Shown in pieces: positions 1 to 11,742 of a DNA stretch of 64,000 bases (its first letter is position 1; each line of letters starts with the position of its first letter). Location of the stretch: contig NZ_CP015118.1 in NCBI RefSeq assembly GCF_002116905.1, forward strand, positions 3,782,001 through 3,846,000. Reading direction: 5' to 3'. This DNA is from Piscinibacter gummiphilus. GTDB lineage: Bacteria; Pseudomonadota; Gammaproteobacteria; Burkholderiales; Burkholderiaceae_C. Both the position numbers and the translations under genes were made by a program. The notes under the pieces are model-generated. The model searched no databases. It was given only the letters and a program-made list of their open reading frames with translations, and had not been told where the DNA came from.

Positions 1-488
1 CCGAACGTGGCCGACACGGTGACGAAGGCCAGCACCATCAGCGCGAAGTAGTCCCACGGGCCGAACTGCACGGCCAGGTCGACGAGCCACGGCGCGAGCG
101 CCGCGAGGCCGATGGTGGCGAGCGTGCCCGCGGCGAACGAGCCGATGGCGGCCGTGGCCAGCGCGGGCCCGCCGCGCCCGGCGCGGGCCATCTTGTGGCC
201 CTCGATGGCGGTGGCGATGGACGCGGCCTCGCCCGGCGTGTTCAGCAGGATGGCCGTGGTGGAACTGCCGTACATGCCGCCGAAGTAGATGCCGGCGAAC
301 ATGATGATCGACCCGGTGGGGTCGAGCTTGAAGGTCAGCGGCAGCAGCAGCGCCACCGTGAGCGACGGGCTGATGCCGGGCAGGATGCCCACGAGCGTGC
401 CGAGGATGACGCCGATGCCGGCGAACAGCAGGTTGCCCGGCTGCAGCGCGACACCGAGGCCCTGGAGGAGCAGCGAGAAGATTTCCAT
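1..488 (-). CDS. tctA: Tripartite tricarboxylate transporter, large membrane subunit TctA (partial)
   Basis: This is the N-terminal part (162 residues visible) of TctA, the main membrane subunit of the tripartite tricarboxylate transporter, which moves citrate-like acids across the inner membrane. The start MEIFSLLLQGLG, the GILPGISPSLTVALLLP segment, and the GMYGSSTTAILLNTPGEAAS stretch are hallmarks of the family. The gene runs off the left edge, so only about a third of the usual 500 residues is seen. It is the last gene of tctCBA, 16 bases after tctB. The start is the ATG whose complement ends at 488. Confidence 0.95.
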   Translation of the reverse strand, partial: MEIFSLLLQGLGVALQPGNLLFAGIGVILGTLVGILPGISPSLTVALLLPLTFKLDPTGSIIMFAGIYFGGMYGSSTTAILLNTPGEAASIATAIEGHKMARAGRGGPALATAAIGSFAAGTLATIGLAALAPWLVDLAVQFGPWDYFALMVLAFVTVSATF

Positions 489-504
489 GGGGATGCTCCC
501 GGGA

Positions 505-999
505 TCAGCCGCCGAACAGCGCGCGTTCGAGCGGGCCGGCCGGCAGCGACAGCGTCAGCACCTGCGTGAAGAACGCGTAGACCAGCAGCGCGAGCACGAG
601 CCCGATCAGTGGGGCCTTGATGCGCAAAGGCTGGCCGAACGCGGTGGCGGTGGCCGCGAACAGCCACGTGGCGCCGAGGATGAAGCCCCCACCGACCTGC
701 AGCCACACGATCAGGCCGACGAGCCCCCCGAACACCCACGCGAGCGCGACGCGGTTGGCCTTTTCGCCCGGCGTGAACGGCACGCCGCGCGCCTTCCACG
801 CGGCCACGAAGTGCCCCGCCGACAGGACGATCAGCAGCACCGACACCACGCGCATCGCCGCGGTGGGGCCCACGCCCACCGCTTGCGGCGGCGGCAGGTT
901 CGTCGCGTCGACCAGCAGCGCCACCGCGAGCGCGAGCAGGAAGGCCCCGACGCCGGCCAGCGCGCGCCAGCCGGGGCCGGAGGACACCTCGGCGTTCAC
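505..999 (-). CDS. tctB: Tripartite tricarboxylate transporter, small membrane subunit TctB
   Basis: The product is a 164-residue protein with about four hydrophobic segments, the usual size and topology for TctB, the small poorly conserved inner-membrane subunit of the Tct system. Position between tctC and tctA is the strongest evidence. I chose the GTG at 999 because it overlaps the tctC stop codon in a GTGA junction, typical of translational coupling. The reading frame stays open far upstream into tctC and the aconitase gene, but that extension is antisense or out of frame to clear coding sequence. Confidence 0.92.
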   Translation of the reverse strand: MNAEVSSGPGWRALAGVGAFLLALAVALLVDATNLPPPQAVGVGPTAAMRVVSVLLIVLSAGHFVAAWKARGVPFTPGEKANRVALAWVFGGLVGLIVWLQVGGGFILGATWLFAATATAFGQPLRIKAPLIGLVLALLVYAFFTQVLTLSLPAGPLERALFGG

Positions 1000-1979
1000 T
1001 TGACGAGCCCGATCGTGGTCAGCACGTCCTTGACCCGTGCCTGGTCGGCCTTGAGGAACGCCGCGAACTGGTCGGCGTTCAGGTACGCGTCGTCCCAGCC
1101 GCGGGCCGTGAGCACCTTGGCCCACTCGGGCGACTTGACCGCCTTCTCGACGGCGGCCGCGAACGCGGTCTTCTGGGCCGGCGTGATGCCGGGGCCCGCG
1201 ACGATGCCCCGCCAGTTCACCAGTTCCACGTCCATGCCCTGCTCCTTCAGCGTGGGCACGTCCTTGCCCTGCATGCGGGCGGCGGTGGACACGCCCAGCG
1301 CGCGCAGCTTGCCGGCCTTGATCTGGCTCTCGAACTCGTTGTAGCCCGACACCCCGGCGGAGACGCGACCGCCCAGCATCTCGGCGAGCGCCTCGCCGCC
1401 GCCCGAGAACGGCACGTAGTTCAGCTTCGTGGCGTCGCCGCCCGCGGCCTTCGAGACCAGGCCCGCGAGGATGTGGTCGGCGCCGCCGGCCGAGCCGCCC
1501 GCCCACACCACCTTCGACGTGTCGGCCTTCAGCGCGGCCGCGAGGTCCTTCAGGGTCTTGTACGGCGAGCTGGCCGGCACCACCACGACGAGCGGGTCGC
1601 CGGTCAGGCGGGCGATGGGGGTCACGGCATCGAGCCCCACCGGCGCCTTGTTGGTGAGCACCGCGCCCACCATCGTGATGCCCATCACCATCAGCGTGTG
1701 GCCGTCGCCCTTCGCGGTGTTGACGAACTGGGCCAGGCCCACGGTGCCGCCGGCGCCGGGCACGTTGACCACCTGCACGTTCTTCACGGCGCCGGTGGCC
1801 GTGAGCGTCTGCTGGAGCATGCGCGAGGCGCTGTCCCAGCCGCCGCCGGGCGCGGCGGGCGCGATGATCTTCAGGTCGGTGAGCCCCTGCGCGGCGGCGG
1901 GGGTGCCCCAGGCGGCGGCGAGGGCCAGCGCGGCAGCGGTGAACGAACGTCGGGCGAGGCGGAAGTCGGTACGGGACAT
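996..1979 (-). CDS. tctC: Tripartite tricarboxylate transporter substrate-binding protein TctC
   Basis: This 327-residue periplasmic receptor belongs to the TctC/Bug family, which captures carboxylates for TctAB. It opens with a signal peptide containing a twin arginine (LARRSFTAAALALAAAWG) cleaved near AAAQG. The mature part has the family pattern: KIIAPAAPGGGWD near the N-terminus, a VNVPGAGGTVGLAQF block, and a WRGIVAGPG block near the C-terminus. An open frame extends upstream, but the ATG at 1979 precedes the signal peptide and is preferred. Citrate, aconitate or tricarballylate are the natural guesses because aconitase is divergent; the ligand cannot be read from the sequence. Confidence 0.93.
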   Translation of the reverse strand: MSRTDFRLARRSFTAAALALAAAWGTPAAAQGLTDLKIIAPAAPGGGWDSASRMLQQTLTATGAVKNVQVVNVPGAGGTVGLAQFVNTAKGDGHTLMVMGITMVGAVLTNKAPVGLDAVTPIARLTGDPLVVVVPASSPYKTLKDLAAALKADTSKVVWAGGSAGGADHILAGLVSKAAGGDATKLNYVPFSGGGEALAEMLGGRVSAGVSGYNEFESQIKAGKLRALGVSTAARMQGKDVPTLKEQGMDVELVNWRGIVAGPGITPAQKTAFAAAVEKAVKSPEWAKVLTARGWDDAYLNADQFAAFLKADQARVKDVLTTIGLVK

Positions 1980-2086
1980 GGCGATCTCTTTCGAAGGTTG
2001 TGCCGTTCGTGGCGGTGGGCCATTCTGTCGGACAGCGTGAATTTTTCTCATTGCGGGAACTACGGTCCAGCCGAGAGATGCCCCGA

Positions 2087-2112
2087 TTGCACTTTTCACA
2101 TGCAAAGTGCAA
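2087..2112. promoter_or_regulatory. Perfect inverted repeat between tctC and aconitase, likely operator
   Basis: TTGCACTTT (2087-2095) and AAAGTGCAA (2104-2112) form a perfect 9-bp inverted repeat with an 8-bp spacer in an AT-rich island of a very GC-rich region. It lies 11 bases upstream of the aconitase ATG and 108 bases upstream of tctC. The GntR gene of the same operon is the obvious candidate to bind it and to control both directions. Binding is inferred. Confidence 0.7.
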
Positions 2113-2122
2113 AATTGCGAAA

Positions 2123-4686
<2,564 letters not shown>

Positions 4687-4690
<4 letters not shown>

Positions 4691-5586
4691 AATCGATCAA
4701 CGCTCCCCTCGCCGCCCAGGTGCTCGAACTCCTCGCCAACGACCGGGTCGCGGTCGGCAGCCACCTCGCGGCCCAGAACCTGGCCGACCGGCTGGGCGTG
4801 TCGCGTTCCCCGGTGAACGATGCGCTGCGCCTGCTGCAGGCCAAGGGCCTGCTGACCCGCGAGCCGAACCGGGGCTATTTCCTCGCCCAGCCGGTGGCGC
4901 TCGAGGTCTCCCGGCTGCGCGACGAGCTGGCCCGAGACGAACCCGACGTGGTCACGCGCTCGTACTTCCAGCTGGCCGACGACCGCCTGCGCGGCGAGGT
5001 GCCCGACGCCTTCTCCGAGGTGTGGCTGAAGAACCGCTACGGCCTCACGCCCGCGCAGGTCACCGCGCTGCTCGGCCGCATGACCCAGGAGGGCTGGGTG
5101 CAGAAGAAGGCCGGCTACGGCTGGGCGTTCTCGCCCATGCTGACCACGCCCGACAGCCTGCTGCAGTCGTACCGCCTGCGCCTCGCGCTGGAGCCGGCCG
5201 CGCTGCTGGAGCCCGGCTACCGGCTCGACCCCGACCTGCTCGCCCGCTGCCGCACCGCCGAACACCACCTGCTCGACGGCGGCATCGAGACCGACACCCC
5301 CGACCAGCTGCACGATCGCGGGGTTCGTTTCCACGAATCGATCGTCGAGGGTTCGGGCAACCCGTTTTTCATCGACACCATCCGCCGCGTGAACCGCGTG
5401 CGGCGGCTGCTGTCGTACCGCTCGATGAAGGACCGGGCCCGCTACGAGCAGCACTGCCGGCAGCACCTGCACGTGCTCGACCTGATCGAGCAGCAGCGGC
5501 TGCAGGACGCAGCCGAGGCGCTGCGCGAGCACCTGGGCCACACGCTCGACAACCTCGGGCGCATCCGCAACATCCTCACGCCATGA
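4687..5586 (+). CDS. GntR-family regulator with two winged helices and an FCD domain
   Basis: The 299-residue protein begins with a GntR winged helix (about residues 5-70, with LADRLGVSRSPVNDALRLLQAKGLL). A second helix-turn-helix-like region follows (about 95-155, KNRYGLTPAQVTALLGRMTQEGWV), and then an FCD ligand domain (about 165-299). The usual FCD regulator is about 220-250 residues with one winged helix, so the insertion is unusual. It starts inside the aconitase stop (ATGA) and ends inside the start of the next gene, so it is translated as part of the operon. It most likely senses a tricarboxylate and controls this operon and tctCBA through the inverted repeat at 2087-2112; that is inference. 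Confidence 0.88.
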
Positions 5587-6317
5587 GCCTGCTCGCCGCC
5601 TTCTGCCCCACCGGACGGCTGCGCGCCTCCATCAACCTGGGCAACCCGATCCTCGCCGGACGCGACACCGCGGGTGCACCGTGTGGCGTGTCGGTGGACC
5701 TCGCCCGTGCCCTCGCGGCCCAGCTCGGCGCCGAACTCGACCTGGTGGTGTTCGACAGCGCCGGCAAGTCGGTCGAGGCCGTCGCGAACGAACAGGCCGA
5801 CGTGGGCTTCTTCGCGGTGGACCCGAAACGCGGCGAGGCCATCGCGTTCACGAAGCCCTATGTGCTGATCGAGGGCAGCTACCTCGTGCGGGAGGATTCC
5901 CCGCTGCGCGACAACGCCGAGGTGGATGCGCCGGGCCACGACGTGGTCGTGGGCCTCGGAAGTGCCTACGACCTGTACCTGACCCGCGAACTGAAGCGGG
6001 CCACGATCGTGCGCGCGCCCACGTCACCGGCGGTGGTCGACACCTTCATCTCGGGTGACCATGCCGTGGCGGCGGGCGTGCGCCAGCAGCTGGAGGCCGA
6101 CGTCCGCCGCGTGGCAGGCCTGCGGCTGCTGCCCGGACGGTTCATGACGATCGGCCAGGCGATGGGACTGCCGAAGGGCCGCCCGGCCGAGGCCGCGGCG
6201 TACCTCTCGGCGTTCGTCGAGGCACGCAAGGCCGACGGCTTCGTGGCCGAGGCCCTGCGGCGGCACGGGATCGACGGAGCCTCGGTGGCCCCGCCGGCGG
6301 TCACACCAGGCGGTTGA
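5583..6317 (+). CDS. Solute-binding-protein family 3-like protein without a signal peptide
   Basis: The 244 residues match the fold pattern of family 3 extracellular solute-binding proteins: an N-terminal CGVSVDLARALAAQLGAEL motif, a central ADVGFFAVDPKRGEAIAFTKPYV block, and a hinge near LVREDSPL. There is no signal peptide or lipobox, and no ABC permease or ATPase nearby, so it is probably cytoplasmic. It overlaps the GntR stop codon (ATGA), tying it to the aconitase operon. A binding-protein fold used as an enzyme is plausible. From memory, an aconitate isomerase has been described with binding-protein-like sequence, and that activity would fit this locus. Its 3' end overlaps the convergent aminotransferase gene by 17 bases. 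Confidence 0.8.
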   Translation: MSLLAAFCPTGRLRASINLGNPILAGRDTAGAPCGVSVDLARALAAQLGAELDLVVFDSAGKSVEAVANEQADVGFFAVDPKRGEAIAFTKPYVLIEGSYLVREDSPLRDNAEVDAPGHDVVVGLGSAYDLYLTRELKRATIVRAPTSPAVVDTFISGDHAVAAGVRQQLEADVRRVAGLRLLPGRFMTIGQAMGLPKGRPAEAAAYLSAFVEARKADGFVAEALRRHGIDGASVAPPAVTPGG

Positions 6318-7428
6318 GCGCGTCGTCCAGCTGACGCACCGTGCGATCGACGTTGCGCAGCTTCTCGAGGCCGAAGAGGCCCAGTCGGAACGTGCGGAAG
6401 TCCGGACCTTCGTCGCACTGCAGCGGCACGCCCGCGGCGGTCTGCAGGCCGAGGCCGATGAACTTCTTCGCGCTCTGGATCTCCGGGTCCGTGGTGTAGC
6501 TCACCACCACACCCGGCGCCTCGAAGCCCGACGCGGCCACCGACTTGAAGCCCTTGCGCGCGAGCAGCGCACGCACCTCGCTGCCCAGGCGCTGCTGGGC
6601 CGCGCGCAGCGTGTCGAAGCCGTCGGACTGCGTCTCGCGCATCGTGTCGCGCAGGCGCACGAGCGCGTCGGTGGGCATCGTCGTGTGGTACGCGTGGCCG
6701 CCCGATTCGTAGGTTTCCATGATCTGGAGCCACTTGCGCAGGTCGGCGGCGAAGCTCGTGCTGGTGGTGCCGTCGATGCGCTGGCGGGCCAGCTCGCTCA
6801 GCACGACCAGCGCGCAGCAGGGCGACGAGCTCCAGCCTTTCTGCGGCGCGCTGATGAGCACGTCGACGCCAGTGGCGCGCAGGTCGACCCACATGGCGCC
6901 GGAGGCGATGCAATCGAGCACGAACAGGCCACCCACCTCGTGCACCGCATCGGCCACGGCCTTCAGGTAGCCGTCGGGCAGCAGGATGCCGGACGCGGTC
7001 TCGACATGGGGCGCAAACACCACCTCGGGACGTTCGGCGCGGATGGCGGCCACCACCTCGTCGACGGGCGGCGGCGCGAACGGCGCCTGCGGACCTTCGC
7101 CCACGCGGCGCGCCTTCAGCACGATGGCTTCGGAGGGGATGTTCCCCATCTCGAAGATCTGCGTCCAGCGGTAGCTGAACCAGCCGTTGCGCACCACGAG
7201 CACCTTGCGGCCGCTGGCGAACTGGCGGGCCACGGCCTCCATGCCGAACGAACCACTGCCCGGGACCACGAGGGCCGAATGGGCGCCGTACACGGTCTTG
7301 AGCATGCTGGAGATGTCGCGCATCACCCCCTGGAAGGACTGCGACATGTGGTTGAGCGCGCGGTCGGTGTAGACCACCGAGAACTCGAGCAGTCCGTCGG
7401 GATCGATGTGGGGCAGCAGTCCGGGCAT
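6301..7428 (-). CDS. Class V PLP aminotransferase (alanine-glyoxylate/serine-pyruvate type)
   Basis: This 375-residue cytoplasmic fold type I enzyme resembles alanine-glyoxylate and serine-pyruvate aminotransferases. It shows the HVETASGILLP block, an aspartate in the VLDCIASG strand (about D172) that would pair with the pyridine nitrogen, and the PLP lysine in SAPQKGWSSSP (about K197). The ATG at 7428 is preferred over the GTG just upstream because GGAG lies 6 bases before it. It stands alone, converging on the aconitase operon. The amino donor and acceptor cannot be decided from sequence; related enzymes also act on phosphonates and ureidoglycine. Confidence 0.88.
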   Translation of the reverse strand: MPGLLPHIDPDGLLEFSVVYTDRALNHMSQSFQGVMRDISSMLKTVYGAHSALVVPGSGSFGMEAVARQFASGRKVLVVRNGWFSYRWTQIFEMGNIPSEAIVLKARRVGEGPQAPFAPPPVDEVVAAIRAERPEVVFAPHVETASGILLPDGYLKAVADAVHEVGGLFVLDCIASGAMWVDLRATGVDVLISAPQKGWSSSPCCALVVLSELARQRIDGTTSTSFAADLRKWLQIMETYESGGHAYHTTMPTDALVRLRDTMRETQSDGFDTLRAAQQRLGSEVRALLARKGFKSVAASGFEAPGVVVSYTTDPEIQSAKKFIGLGLQTAAGVPLQCDEGPDFRTFRLGLFGLEKLRNVDRTVRQLDDALNRLV

Positions 7429-7573
7429 CACGGGCTCCGTGGAGAAAGAGAATCAGGGTCGGACATCCTAACGGTTCGAGGTGACACCGTCGCCCCCGGA
7501 CTTGCCCACGCCGTGGTCAGGGGGGTGGCGAGCGGCGTAGAGTGGGCCGCCCACGTCGAAGAAGGAGCCCTCC

Positions 7574-7822
7574 ATGGAAAAGCGCATCCGCCGCCTGGAA
7601 ACGTTCACCGCCCGCGGCAGCGACGGCAACACGTACTCGGTGCACGGCTACGAACACCAGCGCCGGGTCGACGCGTTCGGCACGTCGCCGGACCAGTGGG
7701 AACCCACCGGGGTCGCCGAATACAAGCTGCCGGACGGCCGGCATGTGGACCTCGATGCCGACGGCACGCTCGTCGTGGCCGGATCGGACCTGCGCCTGAA
7801 GCGCGACAGCACGGTCCATTGA
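7574..7822 (+). CDS. Conserved hypothetical protein, 82 aa
   Basis: A small protein with no recognised domain, opening MEKRIRRLETFTARGSDG and rich in charged and beta-strand-forming residues. An AAGGAG sequence lies 7 bases before the ATG, and codon use matches the neighbours, so it is very probably expressed. I have the impression that similar short proteins occur in other Burkholderiales. The motif YSVHGYEHQ and the pattern of a polar two-sheet protein give no function. It sits between the divergent aminotransferase and the convergent diguanylate cyclase. Confidence 0.75.
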   Translation: MEKRIRRLETFTARGSDGNTYSVHGYEHQRRVDAFGTSPDQWEPTGVAEYKLPDGRHVDLDADGTLVVAGSDLRLKRDSTVH

Positions 7823-7838
7823 CCGCGCCGGCGGCCAT

Positions 7839-9533
7839 TCAGGCCGCCTGCTCGTCCTGCCACACGGCCCGGTTGCGGCCCGAGGCCTTCGCGCGGTAGA
7901 GGCCCTCGTCGGCCCGCCGCAGCGCGTCGGTGCCGTCGTCGGCGCCCACCTCGACCGCACTCACGCCGCAGCTGATCGTGATGCGGCCCACGGTGGGCAC
8001 CGTCATCGCGGCGACGGCCTCGACGAGGTCCTCGGCCACGCCCCGCGCGCGGTCACCCGCCGTGTCGGGCAGCAGCGCGACGAACTCCTCCCCGCCCAGG
8101 CGTGCCACCACGTCCGACTCGCGCAGGCGCTGCTTCAGCGCGTTCGCGATCATCGTCAGCGTGAGGTCGCCGGCCTCGTGGCCGTGGGTGTCGTTGACCC
8201 GCTTGAAGTGGTCGGCATCCACCACGATCAGGCTGACCGGGGCGTTGCGGCGCAACGCGGAGGACAGCGTGGCCTTCAGGCGTTCATTGAAGCCGCGGCG
8301 GTTGAGCAGGCCGGTCAGCGGGTCGTGGCGCGCGAGCCGGTTGAGTTCGAGGTTCGCATGTTCGAGTTCCGAGGTGCGTTCGGCCACCCGCTGCTCGAGT
8401 TCGCTGTTGGCTTCGAGCAGCCGGCGGGTCATCGCGGAGAGCGCACCCGCGAGGTCGCGCACCTCCGAGCTGCCTTCCACCTGCGGGATCTCGGCGCCCG
8501 GCGTGCCCTGCCCCACGTCGCGCGCGGCACGGGCGATGTCGCGCAGCGGGCGCGCGACGCGGCCGGAGAGCCGCCAGGCCACCGCGGCGGCCAGCAGCGC
8601 GAACACGACCCCGATCATCAGGGCCTGGGCCGCGGCACGGTGGGCCTCGGCGAACGCGAGCTCGGTGGGCTCGCGGGTCACCACCGTCCAGCCGAGGTCG
8701 CTGATGCGGCTGCGAGGCTGGACCTTCGCGACGGCCGTGAGGTAGTCGGCGCCGTCCTGCCAGGGCAGCACCACCGCGTGCACACCCTTCGGCAGGGTCG
8801 CGGGCACGGCGGGCAGGCCCTGGCCGGCGGCCAGGTGGGTGTCGAGGGTGCGGCCGGGGGCGTAGATCATCTTGCCGTCGCGGTCGAAGATGAAGGATTC
8901 GAGGTGGCGCTCGGCGGCGTTGGCCGGCGCGAGCTTCTCGATCACCGAATGGGCCCAGCGCCAGGTGCCGTGGGCGACGAGTACGCCGACGGTCTGCCCG
9001 CCGACGCGCACGGGCGCGGAGAAATCGACGAAGCGCAGCGGCTCGCCGTTGTCGGTGGGCGGCAGCATGCTCGCGAGCATCTTGGCCGAGTGCACGTCGC
9101 CGACATGGAGCCCCTTCAGGCCCGGCGCGAACCAGGGCCGTTCCTTCGCGTTGCGCCCCACCATCAAGCCGCCGGTGGCCGACTGGATGACCCCGTCGGT
9201 GTCCGTCACGCCGATCCACGTGTTGTCGGGCTGGATGCCCTTGGCTCGCTCCAGCAGGCGGCCCGCCGGGCCGGAGCCCAGGCCCTGGGCCCAGATGTCC
9301 TCGGCGCCGGACAGCACCTCGATCTCCCGGGCACGGTGGAACAGGTTGTCGGCCAGCACCTGGGCGACGTTGCCGGCCAGCGTGCGCAGCTGGTGCCCTT
9401 CCTCGCGTTCGATGCGCTGCTTCAGCAACGCCGCGAGGGACAGCGCGAGTGTCACCGCCACCGCGACGACCAGGACACCGAACACCAGGGCGAGTTGGGA
9501 CCGGAGGCTGCGCGAACGGAAGCTCAAGGGCAT
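7839..9533 (-). CDS. Membrane diguanylate cyclase (CACHE-like sensor, HAMP, GGDEF)
   Basis: The 564-residue protein should make cyclic di-GMP in response to a periplasmic signal. A first membrane helix (about 12-38) and a second (about 290-315) enclose a periplasmic domain of the double-CACHE type. A HAMP segment, a short coiled coil (ELEQRVAERTSELEHANLELNRL) and a GGDEF domain follow. The active-site motif is GGEEF, and an RESD inhibitory site precedes it by five residues, so product feedback is expected. The ATG at 9533 is used; a GTG two codons upstream is an alternative, and neither has a strong ribosome site. It is divergent from a chemotaxis receptor gene. Confidence 0.93.
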   Translation of the reverse strand: MPLSFRSRSLRSQLALVFGVLVVAVAVTLALSLAALLKQRIEREEGHQLRTLAGNVAQVLADNLFHRAREIEVLSGAEDIWAQGLGSGPAGRLLERAKGIQPDNTWIGVTDTDGVIQSATGGLMVGRNAKERPWFAPGLKGLHVGDVHSAKMLASMLPPTDNGEPLRFVDFSAPVRVGGQTVGVLVAHGTWRWAHSVIEKLAPANAAERHLESFIFDRDGKMIYAPGRTLDTHLAAGQGLPAVPATLPKGVHAVVLPWQDGADYLTAVAKVQPRSRISDLGWTVVTREPTELAFAEAHRAAAQALMIGVVFALLAAAVAWRLSGRVARPLRDIARAARDVGQGTPGAEIPQVEGSSEVRDLAGALSAMTRRLLEANSELEQRVAERTSELEHANLELNRLARHDPLTGLLNRRGFNERLKATLSSALRRNAPVSLIVVDADHFKRVNDTHGHEAGDLTLTMIANALKQRLRESDVVARLGGEEFVALLPDTAGDRARGVAEDLVEAVAAMTVPTVGRITISCGVSAVEVGADDGTDALRRADEGLYRAKASGRNRAVWQDEQAA

Positions 9534-9677
9534 GGGCACGGAAGGCGAGTGACGTCCGCCCGGATATCGGCAGGATTCACGGAAAGTTGAGGCGGCCGCG
9601 ACGGGGCCGGGTAAGCCCGCATCCGGTCGGCCGGACGCCCGTCCGAAACCGGGGGATCACTCCTCATCGGATTTGTC

Positions 9678-11444
9678 ATGCGCCTTCAATACCTGGGCAT
9701 CCGCTCCAAACTGCTGGCCGGCTTCGGGATCGTGCTGGTGATCGCCGCGCTGCAGAGCCTGCTGTCGCTGCAGCGCCTCTCGGCGGTGGACGCCGAATCG
9801 ACCACCGTCGTGAACAAGTGGGTGGCCGGCATGAAGGTGCTCGGCGACCTGGAGCAGGACCTCGGCCGATCGCGCGCGGCCCGCCTGCGCCTGCTGCTCA
9901 CCGACAGCGACGACCAGGTGGTGGCCCTCGAGAAGGAGCTCGCCACCATCGCCCAGCGCGTGGACACGAACCGCGCGGCCTACGCGGCGCTGATCGCGAG
10001 CCCCGAGGAGAAGGCGCTCTTCGAGCCGTACGAGAAAGGCTGGGGCGAGTTCCAGGCCGTGCTGCCGGGTGTCATGAAGATGGTCAAGGACGTCGACATG
10101 TCGGGCGCGAAGGCCGTGCTCGCCGGCCCCGGCACCCAGACCTTCAACGCGGCCGAGGAGGCCCTCGGCCGCCTGATCGACTACAACACCGCCGGCACGG
10201 CCGCCGCCGGTGACCGCGTGAAGTCGCTCTACAGGCAGTCGCTGGGCATGCTGCTCGCCACACTCGGGCTGATGGTGGCCCTCGGCGTCGGCATCGCGCT
10301 CTTCAGCGCGCGGCGCCTCGCCGCGGGTGTGCTCGACGCGGTGCGCGACGCCGACCGCATCGCCGACGGCGACCTGAGCGTCCCCATCGTGGCCCGCAGC
10401 CGCGACGAGATGGGCCGGCTGAGCGAATCGCTCGCCCGCATGCAGGACCGCCTGCGCACCATCGTCGGCGGCGTGCGCGGCAACGCCGAAGGCGTGGCCA
10501 CCGCCAGCGCCCAGATCGCCTCGGGCAACAACGACCTGAGCAACCGCACCGAACAGCAGGCCAGCGCGCTCGAAGAGACCGCCGCCTCGATGGAAGAACT
10601 GTCGAGCACCGTCAAGCAGAACGCCGACAACGCCCGCCAGGCCAACCAGCTCGCGATGGGCGCGTCCACCGTGGCCGTGCAGGGTGGCGAGGTCGTGAGC
10701 CGCGTGGTCGAGACCATGAAGGGCATCAACGACAGCTCGAAGAAGATCGTCGACATCATCAGCGTCATCGACGGCATCGCCTTCCAGACCAACATCCTCG
10801 CGCTGAACGCCGCGGTGGAAGCCGCCCGTGCCGGCGAACAGGGCCGCGGTTTCGCGGTGGTGGCCGGCGAAGTGCGTTCGCTCGCGCAGCGCAGCGCCGA
10901 AGCGGCGAAGGAGATCAAGACCCTCATCAGCGACAGCGTCGAACGCGTCGAGCAAGGCACCACGCTCGTGGACCAGGCCGGCACCACGATGCAGGAAGTG
11001 GTGGGCGCCATCCGCCGCGTGACCGACATCATGGGCGAGATCAGCGCGGCCAGCACCGAGCAGAGCAGCGGTGTCGCGCAGGTCGGCGAAGCCGTCACGC
11101 AGATGGACCAGGCGACTCAGCAGAACGCCGCGCTCGTCGAGGAATCGGCGGCCGCCGCCGAAAGCCTCAAGGTGCAGGCGGCGGCGCTGCTGACCGCGGT
11201 GTCCGTCTTCAAGCTGGGTCAAGGCGAGGTGCGCCCGGCCGCGCCGGTGCTGGCCACCCCTGCGCCGGTTGCAGCCCCCGTCGCCGCACCGAAGGTCGAG
11301 CGCCGGGGCCCGAACCGCGCGACGAACGTCGTGCGCCCGGCCTTCGCGAAGACCGAACCGAAGCCCCTGCCCGCCCCGGCGCCCATCGCACCGAAGCCCG
11401 CCGCCGCATCCAGCACCGGCACGGACGACTGGGAATCCTTCTGA
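9678..11444 (+). CDS. Methyl-accepting chemotaxis protein with C-terminal tether
   Basis: This 588-residue receptor has one N-terminal membrane helix (about 10-30), a four-helix-bundle type periplasmic domain, a second membrane helix (about 190-212), a HAMP domain and a long cytoplasmic signalling domain. The conserved hairpin tip is visible (IDGIAFQTNILALNAAVEAA and EVRSLAQRSAEAAKEIKTLI). A Pro/Ala-rich linker leads to the last five residues DWESF, which resemble the NWETF pentapeptide that recruits CheR and CheB. So it is probably a high-abundance, adaptation-competent receptor. The ligand is unknown. No other chemotaxis genes lie nearby. Confidence 0.95.
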   Translation: MRLQYLGIRSKLLAGFGIVLVIAALQSLLSLQRLSAVDAESTTVVNKWVAGMKVLGDLEQDLGRSRAARLRLLLTDSDDQVVALEKELATIAQRVDTNRAAYAALIASPEEKALFEPYEKGWGEFQAVLPGVMKMVKDVDMSGAKAVLAGPGTQTFNAAEEALGRLIDYNTAGTAAAGDRVKSLYRQSLGMLLATLGLMVALGVGIALFSARRLAAGVLDAVRDADRIADGDLSVPIVARSRDEMGRLSESLARMQDRLRTIVGGVRGNAEGVATASAQIASGNNDLSNRTEQQASALEETAASMEELSSTVKQNADNARQANQLAMGASTVAVQGGEVVSRVVETMKGINDSSKKIVDIISVIDGIAFQTNILALNAAVEAARAGEQGRGFAVVAGEVRSLAQRSAEAAKEIKTLISDSVERVEQGTTLVDQAGTTMQEVVGAIRRVTDIMGEISAASTEQSSGVAQVGEAVTQMDQATQQNAALVEESAAAAESLKVQAAALLTAVSVFKLGQGEVRPAAPVLATPAPVAAPVAAPKVERRGPNRATNVVRPAFAKTEPKPLPAPAPIAPKPAAASSTGTDDWESF

Positions 11445-11451
11445 CGACCGG

Positions 11452-11742
11452 TCAGGCGTGTGGCGCGTAGGTCAGCGCCAGCACCTGGCCCACGGCCGCG
11501 ACGGTCAGCACGCCGCACCACAGCACCCATCCCTGGGTGGGGCCCTGGGCGGCCAGCGAGGCGGCGAGGGACACCCCCAAGGCGCCCGTGCCCGTGAGGC
11601 GCAGCGCCCAGCGCCGCCGCCGCGGCAGGTCCGCGCCGCGGCCGAAGACCTGCTCGTGATGGCGGTCCATCGCGAGACTCAGCGCCACGAAACCGCCGAA
11701 CGCGGCGACGAGCGAGACCACGGCCCACACGACCGCGCTCAC
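11452..11742 (-). CDS. DUF3325-like small membrane protein
   Basis: This 96-residue protein has about three hydrophobic helices and matches the DUF3325 type that accompanies PepSY membrane proteins in iron uptake loci. The GTG start at 11742 overlaps the stop of the upstream PepSY gene (GTGA). A longer frame exists upstream but lies antiparallel to nothing new and overlaps the PepSY gene, so it is rejected. It is the third gene of the Fur-box-preceded operon. Confidence 0.78.
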   Translation of the reverse strand: MSAVVWAVVSLVAAFGGFVALSLAMDRHHEQVFGRGADLPRRRRWALRLTGTGALGVSLAASLAAQGPTQGWVLWCGVLTVAAVGQVLALTYAPHA